Positions 9,760 to 18,011 of a stretch of 64,000 nucleotides of DNA are shown here, piece after piece. The translations under genes were made by a program, and so were the position numbers. This stretch comes from Kineothrix sp. MB12-C1 (GTDB taxonomy: Bacteria; Bacillota; Clostridia; Lachnospirales; Lachnospiraceae): NCBI RefSeq assembly GCF_030863805.1, contig NZ_CP132957.1:1984001-2048000 (forward strand), given 5' to 3'. Numbering within the stretch: position 1 is the stretch's first letter; each line of letters starts with the position of its first letter. The notes beneath the pieces were generated by a model, which saw only the letters and a list, made by a program, of their open reading frames with translations, ran no database searches and was not told the DNA's origin.

Positions 9760-10520
9760 GAATTCTCCTCATCCTCCGGAAGAATACGACCCATTTTCTC
9801 ATAACGGAATTCCCTGGGCGAAATCCCATAATGCTTTTTAAAAGAACGGGTAAAATTAACGGGATTCGCATAACCAAAAAACATACTTATTTCATATATT
9901 TTATATTGTAAATCCATCAGCATTTCCGATGCCAGCTGCATTTTATATGAGGAAACATAATCCGAAAAATTCAAATCTGTCCTCTGCTTAAAGTAACGGC
10001 TTATATAGGATGCACTCATATATACTCTCGAGGCCGCTTCTTCCAGATTGGCGTCTGCCGGGTTTTGCTTTACATACTCTTTAATTTGAGTTATTATCTT
10101 ATCTTCTTTATCCTCATCAGCAGATGCGGAGCACCGTTCATCCAATTGTTTCTTAAGGGAAGTGAATATCTGTATCAATTCTTCGTACTCTGTCGTCTTG
10201 GGTATATAGTCCGTACATTTATATTTCATCGCCTCGCGTACATATTTAAATTCATCGTACGCACTGAACAGAATCACCAACGGCCGTGGTTCCAGCTCTA
10301 ACAACGATATTTCTCTTGCAAATTCAATTCCGGTCATACCCGGCATAATAACATCGCTTATAACTATATCGACAGGATTTGACTTTATATATTCAAGCGC
10401 AGGAACTCCCCCCGAAAACTGCCCAGAAACCGTGAATCCTAACTTTGTCCACGGAAAAAACTGTGCAAATCCTGTGCTTATTTCCTTTTCATCATCTATA
10501 ATAATAACTTTATAAGACAT
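9756..10520 (-). CDS. YesN-type response regulator, AraC DNA-binding domain
   Basis: N-terminal receiver domain with acidic pocket (DDE near residue 11) and phosphoacceptor Asp in VISDVIMPG (residue 56 from the chosen start). A linker and a C-terminal double helix-turn-helix AraC domain ending in HYGISPREFR follow. I chose the second ATG (10520) because AAGGAGGG abuts the first ATG with no spacing, whereas the second has about 7 nt. It likely activates the downstream esterase and importer genes when phosphorylated by the adjacent kinase. Confidence 0.92.
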   Translation of the reverse strand: MSYKVIIIDDEKEISTGFAQFFPWTKLGFTVSGQFSGGVPALEYIKSNPVDIVISDVIMPGMTGIEFAREISLLELEPRPLVILFSAYDEFKYVREAMKYKCTDYIPKTTEYEELIQIFTSLKKQLDERCSASADEDKEDKIITQIKEYVKQNPADANLEEAASRVYMSASYISRYFKQRTDLNFSDYVSSYKMQLASEMLMDLQYKIYEISMFFGYANPVNFTRSFKKHYGISPREFRYEKMGRILPEDEENS

Positions 10521-10596
10521 ACCCATACCCTCCTTTTATATCATCATATATGAGTATCTCCATGCCTGCAAGAATAACAGCATTTTCTCTTTAAGC

Positions 10597-11463
10597 CTAA
10601 ATTCTTTTCAGAATATTCCCAAGAGCCTCATATGCCAGAGTAAAAGCCTCTTCTCCGCTCATTTTCTTCTTCCGGGAAGCCTGTTGCTCCAACGTACTGA
10701 ATCCGGCAAAGTCACTCAAATGAGGCTCAAGAGATAAAAAGCCTTCGTATCCGCTGTTTTTCAGCCGTTTAAGAAGCTCCTCCACATGACCGTCTCCCAT
10801 GCCTGCCGGAACCACACCGGCATCCGCCCATCTGGCATCTTTTATATGGATGTACGCAATATAAGGCTTCAGCATTTCATACGCTTCCACTGTATTTTGT
10901 TCGCATTGCACAAAATTAGCAAAATCAAAAACAGCTTTAAAATGTTCCCCGTAGAATTCTTTCATAATTTCCAGACAACGACATGCCATATCCCCATAAA
11001 CATCCTTCTCATTCTCATGAAGCAGTACGACATGATTTGCTTTCGCATAATCTGCAAACTGCCCTAGCCGCTCCATGACCTTTTCCCGATAAGGAAAATA
11101 ACCGCCCCCCTCCGGCATAAAGAAACTGAACATACGAATATACGGTGCGTCCATTTCATGTGCGATTTCGACAGTATGTTTATAAAGCTCCATATGCGCA
11201 CGAAAATCATCGGTAATCTTTATTTTTCCGATTGGGGAGCCTATAGAAGACAGCCTGATTCCTGCTTCATCTAATCTTTTCTTAATTTTCTTCACCTCAT
11301 CTATGGAATGCTCTACCAATCCTTTGCCGTCGACTCCGCGCATCTCCACATAATGAATATCGAGTTTTTTTAATACTTCTATTTGTTTTCCTAAGTCCAT
11401 ATCAATTTCATCCGCAAACCCTGATAATCGAATTCCATCCCACATAATTAATTTTCCTTTCAT
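10597..11463 (-). CDS. Sugar phosphate isomerase/epimerase family TIM-barrel protein
   Basis: A 288-residue AP-endonuclease-2/xylose-isomerase-like TIM barrel. Metal-ligand positions typical of the family are visible: Glu in LLHENEKDVYG, Asp/Asn in AVFDFANF, His in AYIHIKDARW and a late Glu in FLSLEPHL. Relatives include inosose and keto-sugar isomerases/dehydratases that work with Gfo/Idh/MocA dehydrogenases. The start overlaps the upstream dehydrogenase stop (TAATG). The exact reaction is unknown; a step on an oxidised sugar made by the adjacent dehydrogenases is likely. Confidence 0.85.
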   Translation of the reverse strand: MKGKLIMWDGIRLSGFADEIDMDLGKQIEVLKKLDIHYVEMRGVDGKGLVEHSIDEVKKIKKRLDEAGIRLSSIGSPIGKIKITDDFRAHMELYKHTVEIAHEMDAPYIRMFSFFMPEGGGYFPYREKVMERLGQFADYAKANHVVLLHENEKDVYGDMACRCLEIMKEFYGEHFKAVFDFANFVQCEQNTVEAYEMLKPYIAYIHIKDARWADAGVVPAGMGDGHVEELLKRLKNSGYEGFLSLEPHLSDFAGFSTLEQQASRKKKMSGEEAFTLAYEALGNILKRI

Positions 11464-12617
11464 TAATAACTTCCTTCTGTGTCAAATACTGTTCCGGTTC
11501 CTTCCTTTTTCTTAGATTCCTTACGCCGTTTGCCAAGCTCTTCCAAAAATAAATTTTCATCGAACGGCAGTTCCACCGCCTGTCCCAGCCAACCTGACAA
11601 ATGCATCGCATTCGACAACATCAGTCCGTTAATTCCTTCCGTCCCTTCTGCGACTAAAGGTGTTCCTCGAAGAATCTTTCCGGCAAAAGACTTCAATACC
11701 CCTATATGCTGTTCATTTTCCCCATCTGTTATTATTTCTATTACCTTACATTTCGGAACATCGAAGCCTCCCTTTGCCGTCTTGCAGAAGATTCGCTCAT
11801 TCTCCGATAATTGGTAAAGTACAATCTTGTTATCTTCACAGACCAGCTTCCCCATTTCCAAAGTAATCTCAAGCCGGTTTGTTCCGGGGGCATCCGCGGT
11901 ACAGGTAATGAACACTCCTGTAGCTCCGTTGGCATATTCCAAATAAGCGGTCACATCGTCTTCCACTTCAATATCATGCCACTTGCCGTTATGACAAGAC
12001 GCCTGTATCTTACTCGGCATTCCGCATATCCACTGAAGTAAGTCCAAATTATGAGGGCACTGATTTAACAATACTCCGCCGCCTTCTCCTTCCCATGTCG
12101 CCCGCCAGCTTCCCGAATCATAATAAGACTGCGTGCGGTACCAATCCGTAACAATCCAATTAACTCGCTTGATAGTACCAAGCTCTCCGCCCGTCACAAG
12201 TTCATGCATCTTCCGATAAATACAGTTGGTTCTCTGATTGAACATCATCCCGAAAACAATATTACTTCTCAAGGCGACTTCATTCATCTCTCGAACCTGC
12301 TTAGTATAAACACCTGCCGGTTTCTCGCACATTACGTGCAGACCATGATTCATGGCATCTATTGATAGCTCAGGATGCTGATAGTGCGGTACCGCGATTA
12401 GAACTCCATCACATACCCCTGAGGCTATCAAATCTTTTCCTTCTTCAAAAATTACCACAGATTCGGGTAAGTTTTCTTTTGCCCAACTCCGCCTGCTATC
12501 CGCGCGGTCTGCCGCCGCTGTCACTTCCATTTCGGGAACTTTGCCATCTAAGATGTTCTTTATATGCACGGTTCCCATATTCCCGATTCCTATAATTCCC
12601 ATTCTCACTTTATCCAT
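11463..12617 (-). CDS. Gfo/Idh/MocA-family oxidoreductase
   Basis: A 384-residue NAD(P)-dependent dehydrogenase of sugars or polyols. An N-terminal Rossmann fold begins GIIGIGNMGTVH. The conserved EKPAG motif near residue 99 carries the catalytic Lys, and the GGGVLLNQCPHNLDLLQW stretch holds the family Asp/His region. It follows the second dehydrogenase of this locus by 3 nt and overlaps the isomerase start by one base. Two paralogous dehydrogenases in tandem suggest sequential oxidation and reduction, as in redox-neutral epimerisation or 3-keto-sugar chemistry; that is inference. Confidence 0.9.
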   Translation of the reverse strand: MDKVRMGIIGIGNMGTVHIKNILDGKVPEMEVTAAADRADSRRSWAKENLPESVVIFEEGKDLIASGVCDGVLIAVPHYQHPELSIDAMNHGLHVMCEKPAGVYTKQVREMNEVALRSNIVFGMMFNQRTNCIYRKMHELVTGGELGTIKRVNWIVTDWYRTQSYYDSGSWRATWEGEGGGVLLNQCPHNLDLLQWICGMPSKIQASCHNGKWHDIEVEDDVTAYLEYANGATGVFITCTADAPGTNRLEITLEMGKLVCEDNKIVLYQLSENERIFCKTAKGGFDVPKCKVIEIITDGENEQHIGVLKSFAGKILRGTPLVAEGTEGINGLMLSNAMHLSGWLGQAVELPFDENLFLEELGKRRKESKKKEGTGTVFDTEGSY

Positions 12618-12620
12618 GAC

Positions 12621-13640
12621 CTATCTCCTCCCACTTCGTGCCGAATCATAAATATCCATCATCGTATAGAACGTATTCTGAACAGAAGTCAGCTCATTGC
12701 CGTAAGTCTTTCCCGATTCCAAGCAACGATAAAAGTCTCTGATGCAAGCTTCATGCCCGCCTCCCCAATAAGCCTTTCCCGGATAGTCCGGTTGTCCGGC
12801 ATTCCATACTACAAGTCCTTCCTGTTCCTTTGTCCGGTACTGAACAGTATTTCCATCCAGCCGGATAAATCCATTCTCACAAATAAGTTCCACAAAAACC
12901 GGCGCATCTGCAGCGTATGCCGTAGTAGCATAGAAGCTGGCTCTTACAGGTTCTTCACCCTCTGTAAAAACCATATAAGCCTCCAACGTATCCTCCACTT
13001 CTATTCCTTCTTTCAGATGGTGATTGATCATTGTCGCTTCCGTTCTTATCGGCCTTCCAAGCCAAGAAAGGAGTAGATCCAGTGTATGAACGGATTGATT
13101 CATCAGTACTCCCCCTCCCGCTTCCCTGAGCTTTCCTCTCCATGGGCTTTCTCTATAATAAGCTTCATCTCTATGCCATGTCACAAAAGCTCTTCCTCCT
13201 TTTATTCTTCCAAGAACCCCCTTTGCCAAAAGTTCATTTACCTTTCTGGTCGTTTCGTTATATCGATTTTGAAAACAAATGCCGAGCCTTCCCGTACTTT
13301 GCCTCGAAGCTGCAAACAGCTTCTCAAACTGCTCTCTGCTTATTGCCGGCGGTTTTTCCATAAAAACATGAAGTCCTTTGCCCAAAGCCTCTATTGCCAT
13401 AGGAACATGGCAATAATGCGGAGTACAGATATGTAGCACATCAAGGTCTTCTGCCTCCAACATATTCTCAAGACTGTGGAATACCTTTGCCTGGCCCTCG
13501 CTGAAACGGCCGGAATATTCTTCCGCTCTTTTCATATAAACATCCGCAAAAACGCATAGTTCCGTCTGCTCTATTTTATTCAATACCCTAGCATGAACTG
13601 CTCCCATATTCCCGCACCCGATTATCCCAACCCTAACCAT
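12621..13640 (-). CDS. Gfo/Idh/MocA-family oxidoreductase, first gene of operon
   Basis: A 339-residue dehydrogenase with N-terminal Rossmann motif GIIGCGNMGAVHARVL, the catalytic EKPP motif near residue 95 and GGGVLMNQSVHTLDLLLSW in the C-terminal domain. GAGGAGG precedes the ATG. It is the promoter-proximal gene of the minus-strand sugar locus and faces a divergent AraC regulator across a 203-bp control region. It is similar to the next gene but clearly distinct, so this is an old duplication or two recruited family members. Confidence 0.9.
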   Translation of the reverse strand: MVRVGIIGCGNMGAVHARVLNKIEQTELCVFADVYMKRAEEYSGRFSEGQAKVFHSLENMLEAEDLDVLHICTPHYCHVPMAIEALGKGLHVFMEKPPAISREQFEKLFAASRQSTGRLGICFQNRYNETTRKVNELLAKGVLGRIKGGRAFVTWHRDEAYYRESPWRGKLREAGGGVLMNQSVHTLDLLLSWLGRPIRTEATMINHHLKEGIEVEDTLEAYMVFTEGEEPVRASFYATTAYAADAPVFVELICENGFIRLDGNTVQYRTKEQEGLVVWNAGQPDYPGKAYWGGGHEACIRDFYRCLESGKTYGNELTSVQNTFYTMMDIYDSARSGRR

Positions 13641-13744
13641 AACCTCCTCCTTTATGAATATTCTCTTTCTTACTTATATTCGTACTTTTATTTTCCATTA
13701 TTTTATGTTAAATTAATTATATATTACTTTTTAATCCATTTGTT

Positions 13745-13776
13745 TGCGTATATTGAGAAAAAACATGCGTATATTG
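13745..13776. promoter_or_regulatory. Putative AraC operator: direct repeats 21 bp apart
   Basis: The 11-mer TGCGTATATTG occurs at 13745-13755 and 13766-13776, exactly 21 bp apart (two helical turns). Direct repeats with a 21-bp period are the classical arrangement bound by AraC-type proteins. The pair lies between the divergent dehydrogenase operon and the AraC gene, so it is the likely operator of that regulator. Confidence 0.6.
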
Positions 13777-13843
13777 TCTATTTAAAATAATTAATCAGTC
13801 TGAAATATTGTATATCACTTACACCAACTTACCGGAGGAAGCC

Positions 13844-14686
13844 ATGAGAAAAGAAAATTCCTATCATTATGATAAATTTTCCGTTCCTTTTAGCTGTAAT
13901 TTTACTACTAGCTATAAGGCCGGAAATGTAGATTTCCATATGCACAACAGCCATGAAATCTATTTATTGATGGACGGCCATATCCAATATTTTGTAGAGG
14001 ATATCTGCTATGATATGGAACCCGGAAGCTTAATCTTGTTCTCCGACCGTGAAATTCATAAAGCGGTCAATACCGCGGAGGCAGAGTTCACACGCCTTGT
14101 TATCCATGTCAACTCCTCTTTTGTCCGCCCTTACTGCACTCCTGATACCAACCTTTTAAATTGTTTTCACAGAGAGCCTGGTATAGGCAATCTGATTTTG
14201 CTTTCAAATGAGGAATATACGAGTCTTGTCTCGATGGCTCAAACGCTTTGCAATGCAATGAAAAATCGCCGCTCTTTCGGCAGCGATTTGACGGCAACAA
14301 CTACATTACTCCAGATTCTTATTTTTGTTAACAGCATTTGGAACAAAACAAGTTTTTCCGAGGCATCTCCCAAACCTCACAAAGCACAGGCAATCATGAG
14401 TTATATCGATAAGAACTTAACAAAACCTATGACTCTCGATTCTATTTCACAAGATCTTTCTCTCGATAAATATTATATCAGTCATTTATTCAAATATGAA
14501 ACCGAAAGCAGTATATTCCAGTATATTGTAGTAAAGAGGGTTGCCTTGGCGAAAGAACTTCTTTTAAGAGGGCATACCGTCGCCGAAGCCTGCCATTTAT
14601 CCGGGTTTCACGATTATTCCAATTTCATCCGTACCTTCCGTAAGACTACCGGTTACACCCCCGGACAATTTAAGCATATGAATTAA
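13844..14686 (+). CDS. AraC-family transcriptional regulator with cupin sensor
   Basis: An N-terminal cupin/AraC-binding domain (FHMHNSHEIYLLMDG and a metal/sugar pocket-like pattern) is joined to a C-terminal double helix-turn-helix (MTLDSISQDLSLDKYYISHL and the closing GYTPGQF). I chose the ATG at 13844 because GGAGG lies 5 nt upstream; a TTG start at 13808 has no such site. It is transcribed divergently from the sugar operon and probably controls it, alongside the YesN/YesM pair encoded within. Confidence 0.9.
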   Translation: MRKENSYHYDKFSVPFSCNFTTSYKAGNVDFHMHNSHEIYLLMDGHIQYFVEDICYDMEPGSLILFSDREIHKAVNTAEAEFTRLVIHVNSSFVRPYCTPDTNLLNCFHREPGIGNLILLSNEEYTSLVSMAQTLCNAMKNRRSFGSDLTATTTLLQILIFVNSIWNKTSFSEASPKPHKAQAIMSYIDKNLTKPMTLDSISQDLSLDKYYISHLFKYETESSIFQYIVVKRVALAKELLLRGHTVAEACHLSGFHDYSNFIRTFRKTTGYTPGQFKHMN

Positions 14687-14846
14687 TACTAATCGTTCAG
14701 CTATAGTTCATGCCATAAAATTTTACATGATAAAAGAATCAGCAGCTTATGGTATACTTATAAATAATATTTTCCAAAGAATCAACCTGACAGCAGATTT
14801 ATATTATTAGCTGCCGGCATACAAATCTCAGAAAGGCAGGGGAATT

Positions 14847-15290
14847 ATGCTCGAACCAAGAGAAATACAACTATTGACAGAGCAAATCGGATTCTGGAAT
14901 CGTCTCACCGATAAGCAAAAGGATACCTTCATCAGCCACACCACTATAGCCTGTTATCGAAAAGACAGTTCCATCCATACCGCCAATCTTGACTGTGTCA
15001 GACTATTACTTCCGAAGCGCGGTTCTCTTCGGGTATACATCCTGTCGGAAGAAGGCAAAGAAATCACTCTTTATTGTATTCTTCCCGGTAATGTCTGCAT
15101 TCTTTCCGACGCGATGTGGGCGATGCAGTCAATACTATTTATGAGTTCCGATAAAAGCCTGGCAATTTTTCTGTTAGACGAAACAGATAAGACGGGCTCT
15201 CCCCTCCTTAAGATAGCACACGAGGAAATCGCTAAATATACAGGAAGTGCAAGAGAAGTGGTTAGCCGGATGTTAAAATATTTTTCATTA
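14847..15290 (+). pseudogene. Crp/Fnr-family regulator, deleted and truncated
   Basis: The reading frame begins like a Crp-family effector domain (LTEQIGFWNRLTDKQKDTF) and passes CILPGNVCILS. It then jumps directly to the sequence before the helix-turn-helix (FLLDETDKTGSP, HEEIAKYTGSAREVVSRMLK), losing perhaps 50-60 residues of the beta-roll and dimerisation helix. After MLKYF near 15287 the frame runs into antisense sequence of the foreign insert, removing the recognition-helix end and C-terminus. Both lesions predict a non-functional regulator. Another Crp-family gene exists at 59664-60374. Confidence 0.75.
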
Positions 15291-15548
15291 CTTTTCTTTA
15301 GTTTTTTAGCAAATTCAATTAGATGCACAGGGTATGAAATATCTCTATCCTTCTCCGTCTTTTCTAAAAATCTTATGTCTACAGAATCAAGAAAGCCCAT
15401 TCTTTTACGCTCATCAATCAATTTTTTAAAATAGAACTTTTCTGTGTTTGCCCTTCCTCAATAAAATAATATTTTCTATAAGGTTCAATACGCTTTTCCT
15501 TATCTGTTTTGGAGTATCCCAATTTCCATACGTACGCACAGGTGCCAT
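15285..15548 (-). pseudogene. RloB-family protein remnant
   Basis: The ATG at 15548-15546 overlaps the end of the ATPase relic (TAATG). After about 15 codons the frame shifts to EKRIEPYRKYYFIEEGQTQK, then shifts again near 15425 to FKKLIDERKRMGFLDSVDIR and continues ISYPVHLIEFAKKLKKS. This matches the RloB pattern of a basic N-terminus and a CEG-x-TE-x-YFK core, but here the usual Cys-Glu-Gly and Thr-Glu are EEG and TQ. The gene ends abruptly at the junction with the broken Crp gene. RloB accompanies AAA ATPases in restriction-linked defence loci; this copy is dead. Confidence 0.6.
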
Positions 15549-16565
15549 TAATATTCCCCCTCTTCAAGCTTAAATGTTTTAAAAACCGGAATGGCACCAT
15601 ATCTCCCCTCCAGATGTGCTTTACTTAATTTTTATCATATCGTTCCTTAAAGTCATCCAATGAATATAAATTAGAAGCATTTTCAGCATTTCTTTCCACA
15701 AACCAAACTTCATCTCGTCTAAACAACTACTGATCCATAATTGAAGGTTCATGAGTTATAAATATTAATTGAACATTTTTACTATTATTTACTTTTTTGA
15801 ACAAAGTAATAAACTGATATGTTAATTCAGGATGTAGGCTTCTCTCTAATTCATCTATAGCATAGACAGTTTCATTATTATCTGCCTCGATCAGCATATC
15901 CGTTAAATCAAATAATCTATGTGTTCCATTTGATTTTTCATTAAAATCAAAATCTGATAGGGAATTTCCATGTTTGAATACAATTGTTGTGATTTCTATT
16001 TCTTGGTTTTCTTTTAATTTGAAATTAAAGAATTCCTTATCCGAACGCATAGAAATTTATGATGTTCTACTTTTTTCATCTAACATTCTCTTCTTTATTT
16101 CTTCAAGAATATCTGTGTATATTTCTTTTGGAAGCTTGCCTTCTTCTCTTTCAAAAAGCATTTTCGCATTACCACCAGGAAGCAATTCATATGCCATTCA
16201 CTAATAATTATCTTTTTGTTTAAAATTACAGAAAAGCCATAGACATAAAATTTATTATTTTTAGTAATCTGTACTTCAAAAACAGCTTCTTTATCAATAT
16301 TCTCTATTCTATTCCTACCGTACATTTGCTTTGCTCCCAAAGGAATCTGCTTTGTAACACAAAATTTCATAAATCTGAGTATTTCTATTAAATTAGATTT
16401 ACCAGATTCGTTTGCATCATAAATGACAGCAGATTTTAATAGATTTATTTTTTTTATTGTAGTTTTATGTTGATTATTTTTCCTTATTTTAGATGAAGAA
16501 ATCATTGTTAGTTCTGCCTGATTATTAAATGATTTGAAATTTTCAACAGTTATCTTTACAAGCAT
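15548..16565 (-). pseudogene. RloA-like AAA15-family ATPase, multiply broken
   Basis: The frame starts MLVKITVENFKSF, typical of AAA15/SMC-like defence ATPases. The Walker A region reads YDANESGKSN, with Asp where the first Gly is expected. Near 16200 the frame shifts (continuing LLPGGNAKMLFEREEGK), a stop follows near 16060, then the Walker B region YAIDELERSLHPEL and the switch His in FITHEPSIMDQ are intact before another stop at 15727. A further shift leads to the true end YGAIPVFKTFKLEEGEY. About 100 residues of the middle are missing. It is clearly a relic. Confidence 0.75.
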
Positions 16566-16685
16566 TATTATTTGATAAGCTACAATACGTTACATAAATT
16601 GAAAAATGTATAAAAAAAGGCAGGGTTTGCAGATCTCTGGTAGAATGAAGTTACCACACAACATTCCAAAAGGAGATTACAAACC
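16566..16685. other. Left flank of IS256-type relic
   Basis: AT-rich sequence between the ATPase relic and the transposase start. The stretch from about 16610 (AAAAAAAGGCAGGGTTTGC) leading to AAAAGGAG before the transposase ATG resembles an IS256-family left end and leader, but I cannot define the terminal repeat. Confidence 0.3.
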
Positions 16686-16799
16686 ATGTCTGAAAAAATT
16701 GTACAGTTGAACAAGGAAATAATCAAGGAACAAATTAAAGAATTAGTCCTCGAGAGCGTGGATGAAACACTAAATGGCCTGCTGGAGATCGAGGCATAG
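16686..16799 (+). mobile_element. IS256-family transposase, N-terminal remnant
   Basis: A 37-codon frame with a good AAAAGGAG ribosome binding site encodes MSEKIVQLNKEIIKEQIKEL followed by a helical acidic stretch. This is the characteristic N-terminus of IS256/Mutator-type transposases, which normally run to about 400 residues. It stops at TAG 16797-16799; a few more codons resemble the family (KLTK) and then all similarity ends. Only the first tenth of the element survives. Confidence 0.65.
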
Positions 16800-16833
16800 A
16801 AACTAACCAAGACACGGAGTGCTTTTATTCTAC

Positions 16834-16879
16834 AGGATTAATACTTTTATATTTTAATGTAACAGGGTGTTTCCTATAG
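16834..16879 (-). repeat. Post-terminator dispersed repeat, copy 1
   Basis: On the minus strand this 46-nt block matches 55135-55180 at 40 of 46 positions, and its first half matches 63385-63405. It begins 8 nt past the arm of the tRNA-Arg terminator. The core includes CTATAGGAAA, GTTACATT and TATAAAAGTATT. Confidence 0.65.
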
Positions 16880-16920
16880 AATAAAGAATGTCAGAATTCT
16901 TAAATAAAGAATTCTGACAT
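16880..16920 (-). terminator. Terminator downstream of tRNA-Arg
   Basis: Perfect 14-bp inverted repeat (16888-16901 with 16907-16920) and a 5-nt loop, followed on the minus strand by TCTTTATTCT. It begins 7 nt beyond the 3' end of the tRNA. Confidence 0.75.
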
Positions 16921-16926
16921 AATAAG

Positions 16927-16998
16927 CGTCTCCTGCAGGAATCGAACCTGCACTTAATCCTTAGGAGGGACTCGTAATATCCATTTTACTAAGGAGAC
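16927..16998 (-). tRNA. tRNA-Arg (anticodon CCU)
   Basis: A full cloverleaf folds on the minus strand. The acceptor GTCTCCT pairs with AGGAGAC. A D-arm GTAA/TTAC, an anticodon stem AGTCC/GGATT with loop CTCCTAA (anticodon CCT), and a T-arm GCAGG-TTCGATT-CCTGC follow. The discriminator base is G and CCA is not encoded. It reads AGG codons. tRNA 3' ends are common integration points for mobile DNA, and the decayed defence and IS relics lie immediately on this gene's 3' side. Confidence 0.95.
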
Positions 16999-17097
16999 AT
17001 AATTATAAAGGAATGGCTACCGAATTATTCTACCATAAGAATCGGACTCTGGCAACCACCCCTTTTCATCTTTTAAAATCTATTGAATTTGAATCTT

Positions 17098-17979
17098 TTA
17101 TTCGGGGAAGTTAATAAATCCCTGCATCCATATCGTTCCTTTGAACCTGCGTCCCACTTCCGGTTCCCCATACAAATCCTCAGAATTAATACAAATATCG
17201 AATTGTAGATCATTACAGCTAATTGACATCTGGTGTATTTCTTCGCCGGTTATCTGATTCTTTACCTTATGGCATTCGATAATCTCACCCAGAATGGAAT
17301 ATTGATCGCATTCTACTCCATAGGGCATAAAATAAGTGTCAACCAGACTAAACACATCCTCTTTCTGAATTCTCTTGGATATTGTGGTATAAGTATCCAT
17401 ATCCTCAAGAGTCAAACTTTCAATCGCTTCTTCATCTCCCTTTCTCGCAGCTTCAATTAGAGAATTTCGATTGTTTGATGCCTTCTGGATAATCTTCTTA
17501 TCCTTTTCATTCTTAATAATTGGCATCATAATCTTACCTTGAAGTGAAAGACCCGATAATGTCAAGGTTGTTCCCCGTATCGGGAGGATATTACTATTTT
17601 GTGCTTTTACATAAGGAATCATATTCTGCAGATAGAAGATAAGCGAAACACCTATCTTTATATCATCACAGACCCCGGCGTAGGATTCTGTACCCGCATG
17701 GCGTTCCACAGTTACATCTTCTTCCGAACTAATACCGGTTCCCCTCAAATAAGGATAATAATAATCATAAGAATATTTATTATCCTTATCGAATTCACCA
17801 CATACCGCGATTCCCATATTTTCAGCAAAATCTTTACAGAATTCTGCCAGAATCGTATCATCTCCATTGGACGTATAGGAACGTTCGTTCGTATTTACGA
17901 TGATATCGGTTAGAAGATTCTGCAATTCTTTTCTGTCCTTTAACTTACTAAAACCAATTGCTCTTAAATATTTGTGCAA
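17098..17979 (-). CDS. DUF3881 family protein
   Basis: A cytoplasmic protein of unknown function, of a type I know mainly from Lachnospiraceae-like clostridia. The N-terminus LHKYLRAIGFSKLKDRKELQ and the later ESYAGVCDDIKIGVSLIFYL are typical of the family. I chose the TTG at 17979 as start because AAGAGGTG lies about 7 nt before it and the family begins at this residue (giving 293 residues). A longer frame from TTG 18018 would overlap serS and lacks a binding site. It is the last gene of the parA-to-serS run, so it is probably cotranscribed with serS. Confidence 0.8.
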   Translation of the reverse strand: MHKYLRAIGFSKLKDRKELQNLLTDIIVNTNERSYTSNGDDTILAEFCKDFAENMGIAVCGEFDKDNKYSYDYYYPYLRGTGISSEEDVTVERHAGTESYAGVCDDIKIGVSLIFYLQNMIPYVKAQNSNILPIRGTTLTLSGLSLQGKIMMPIIKNEKDKKIIQKASNNRNSLIEAARKGDEEAIESLTLEDMDTYTTISKRIQKEDVFSLVDTYFMPYGVECDQYSILGEIIECHKVKNQITGEEIHQMSISCNDLQFDICINSEDLYGEPEVGRRFKGTIWMQGFINFPE

Positions 17980-18011
17980 AGATTTCACCTCTTTTTTAAC
18001 TGACTTTGCCT

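Noticed and set aside
15071-15421. 116-codon minus-strand frame across the crp/RloB junction
   Set aside because: A chimera of RloB remnant and antisense crp; not an intact gene.
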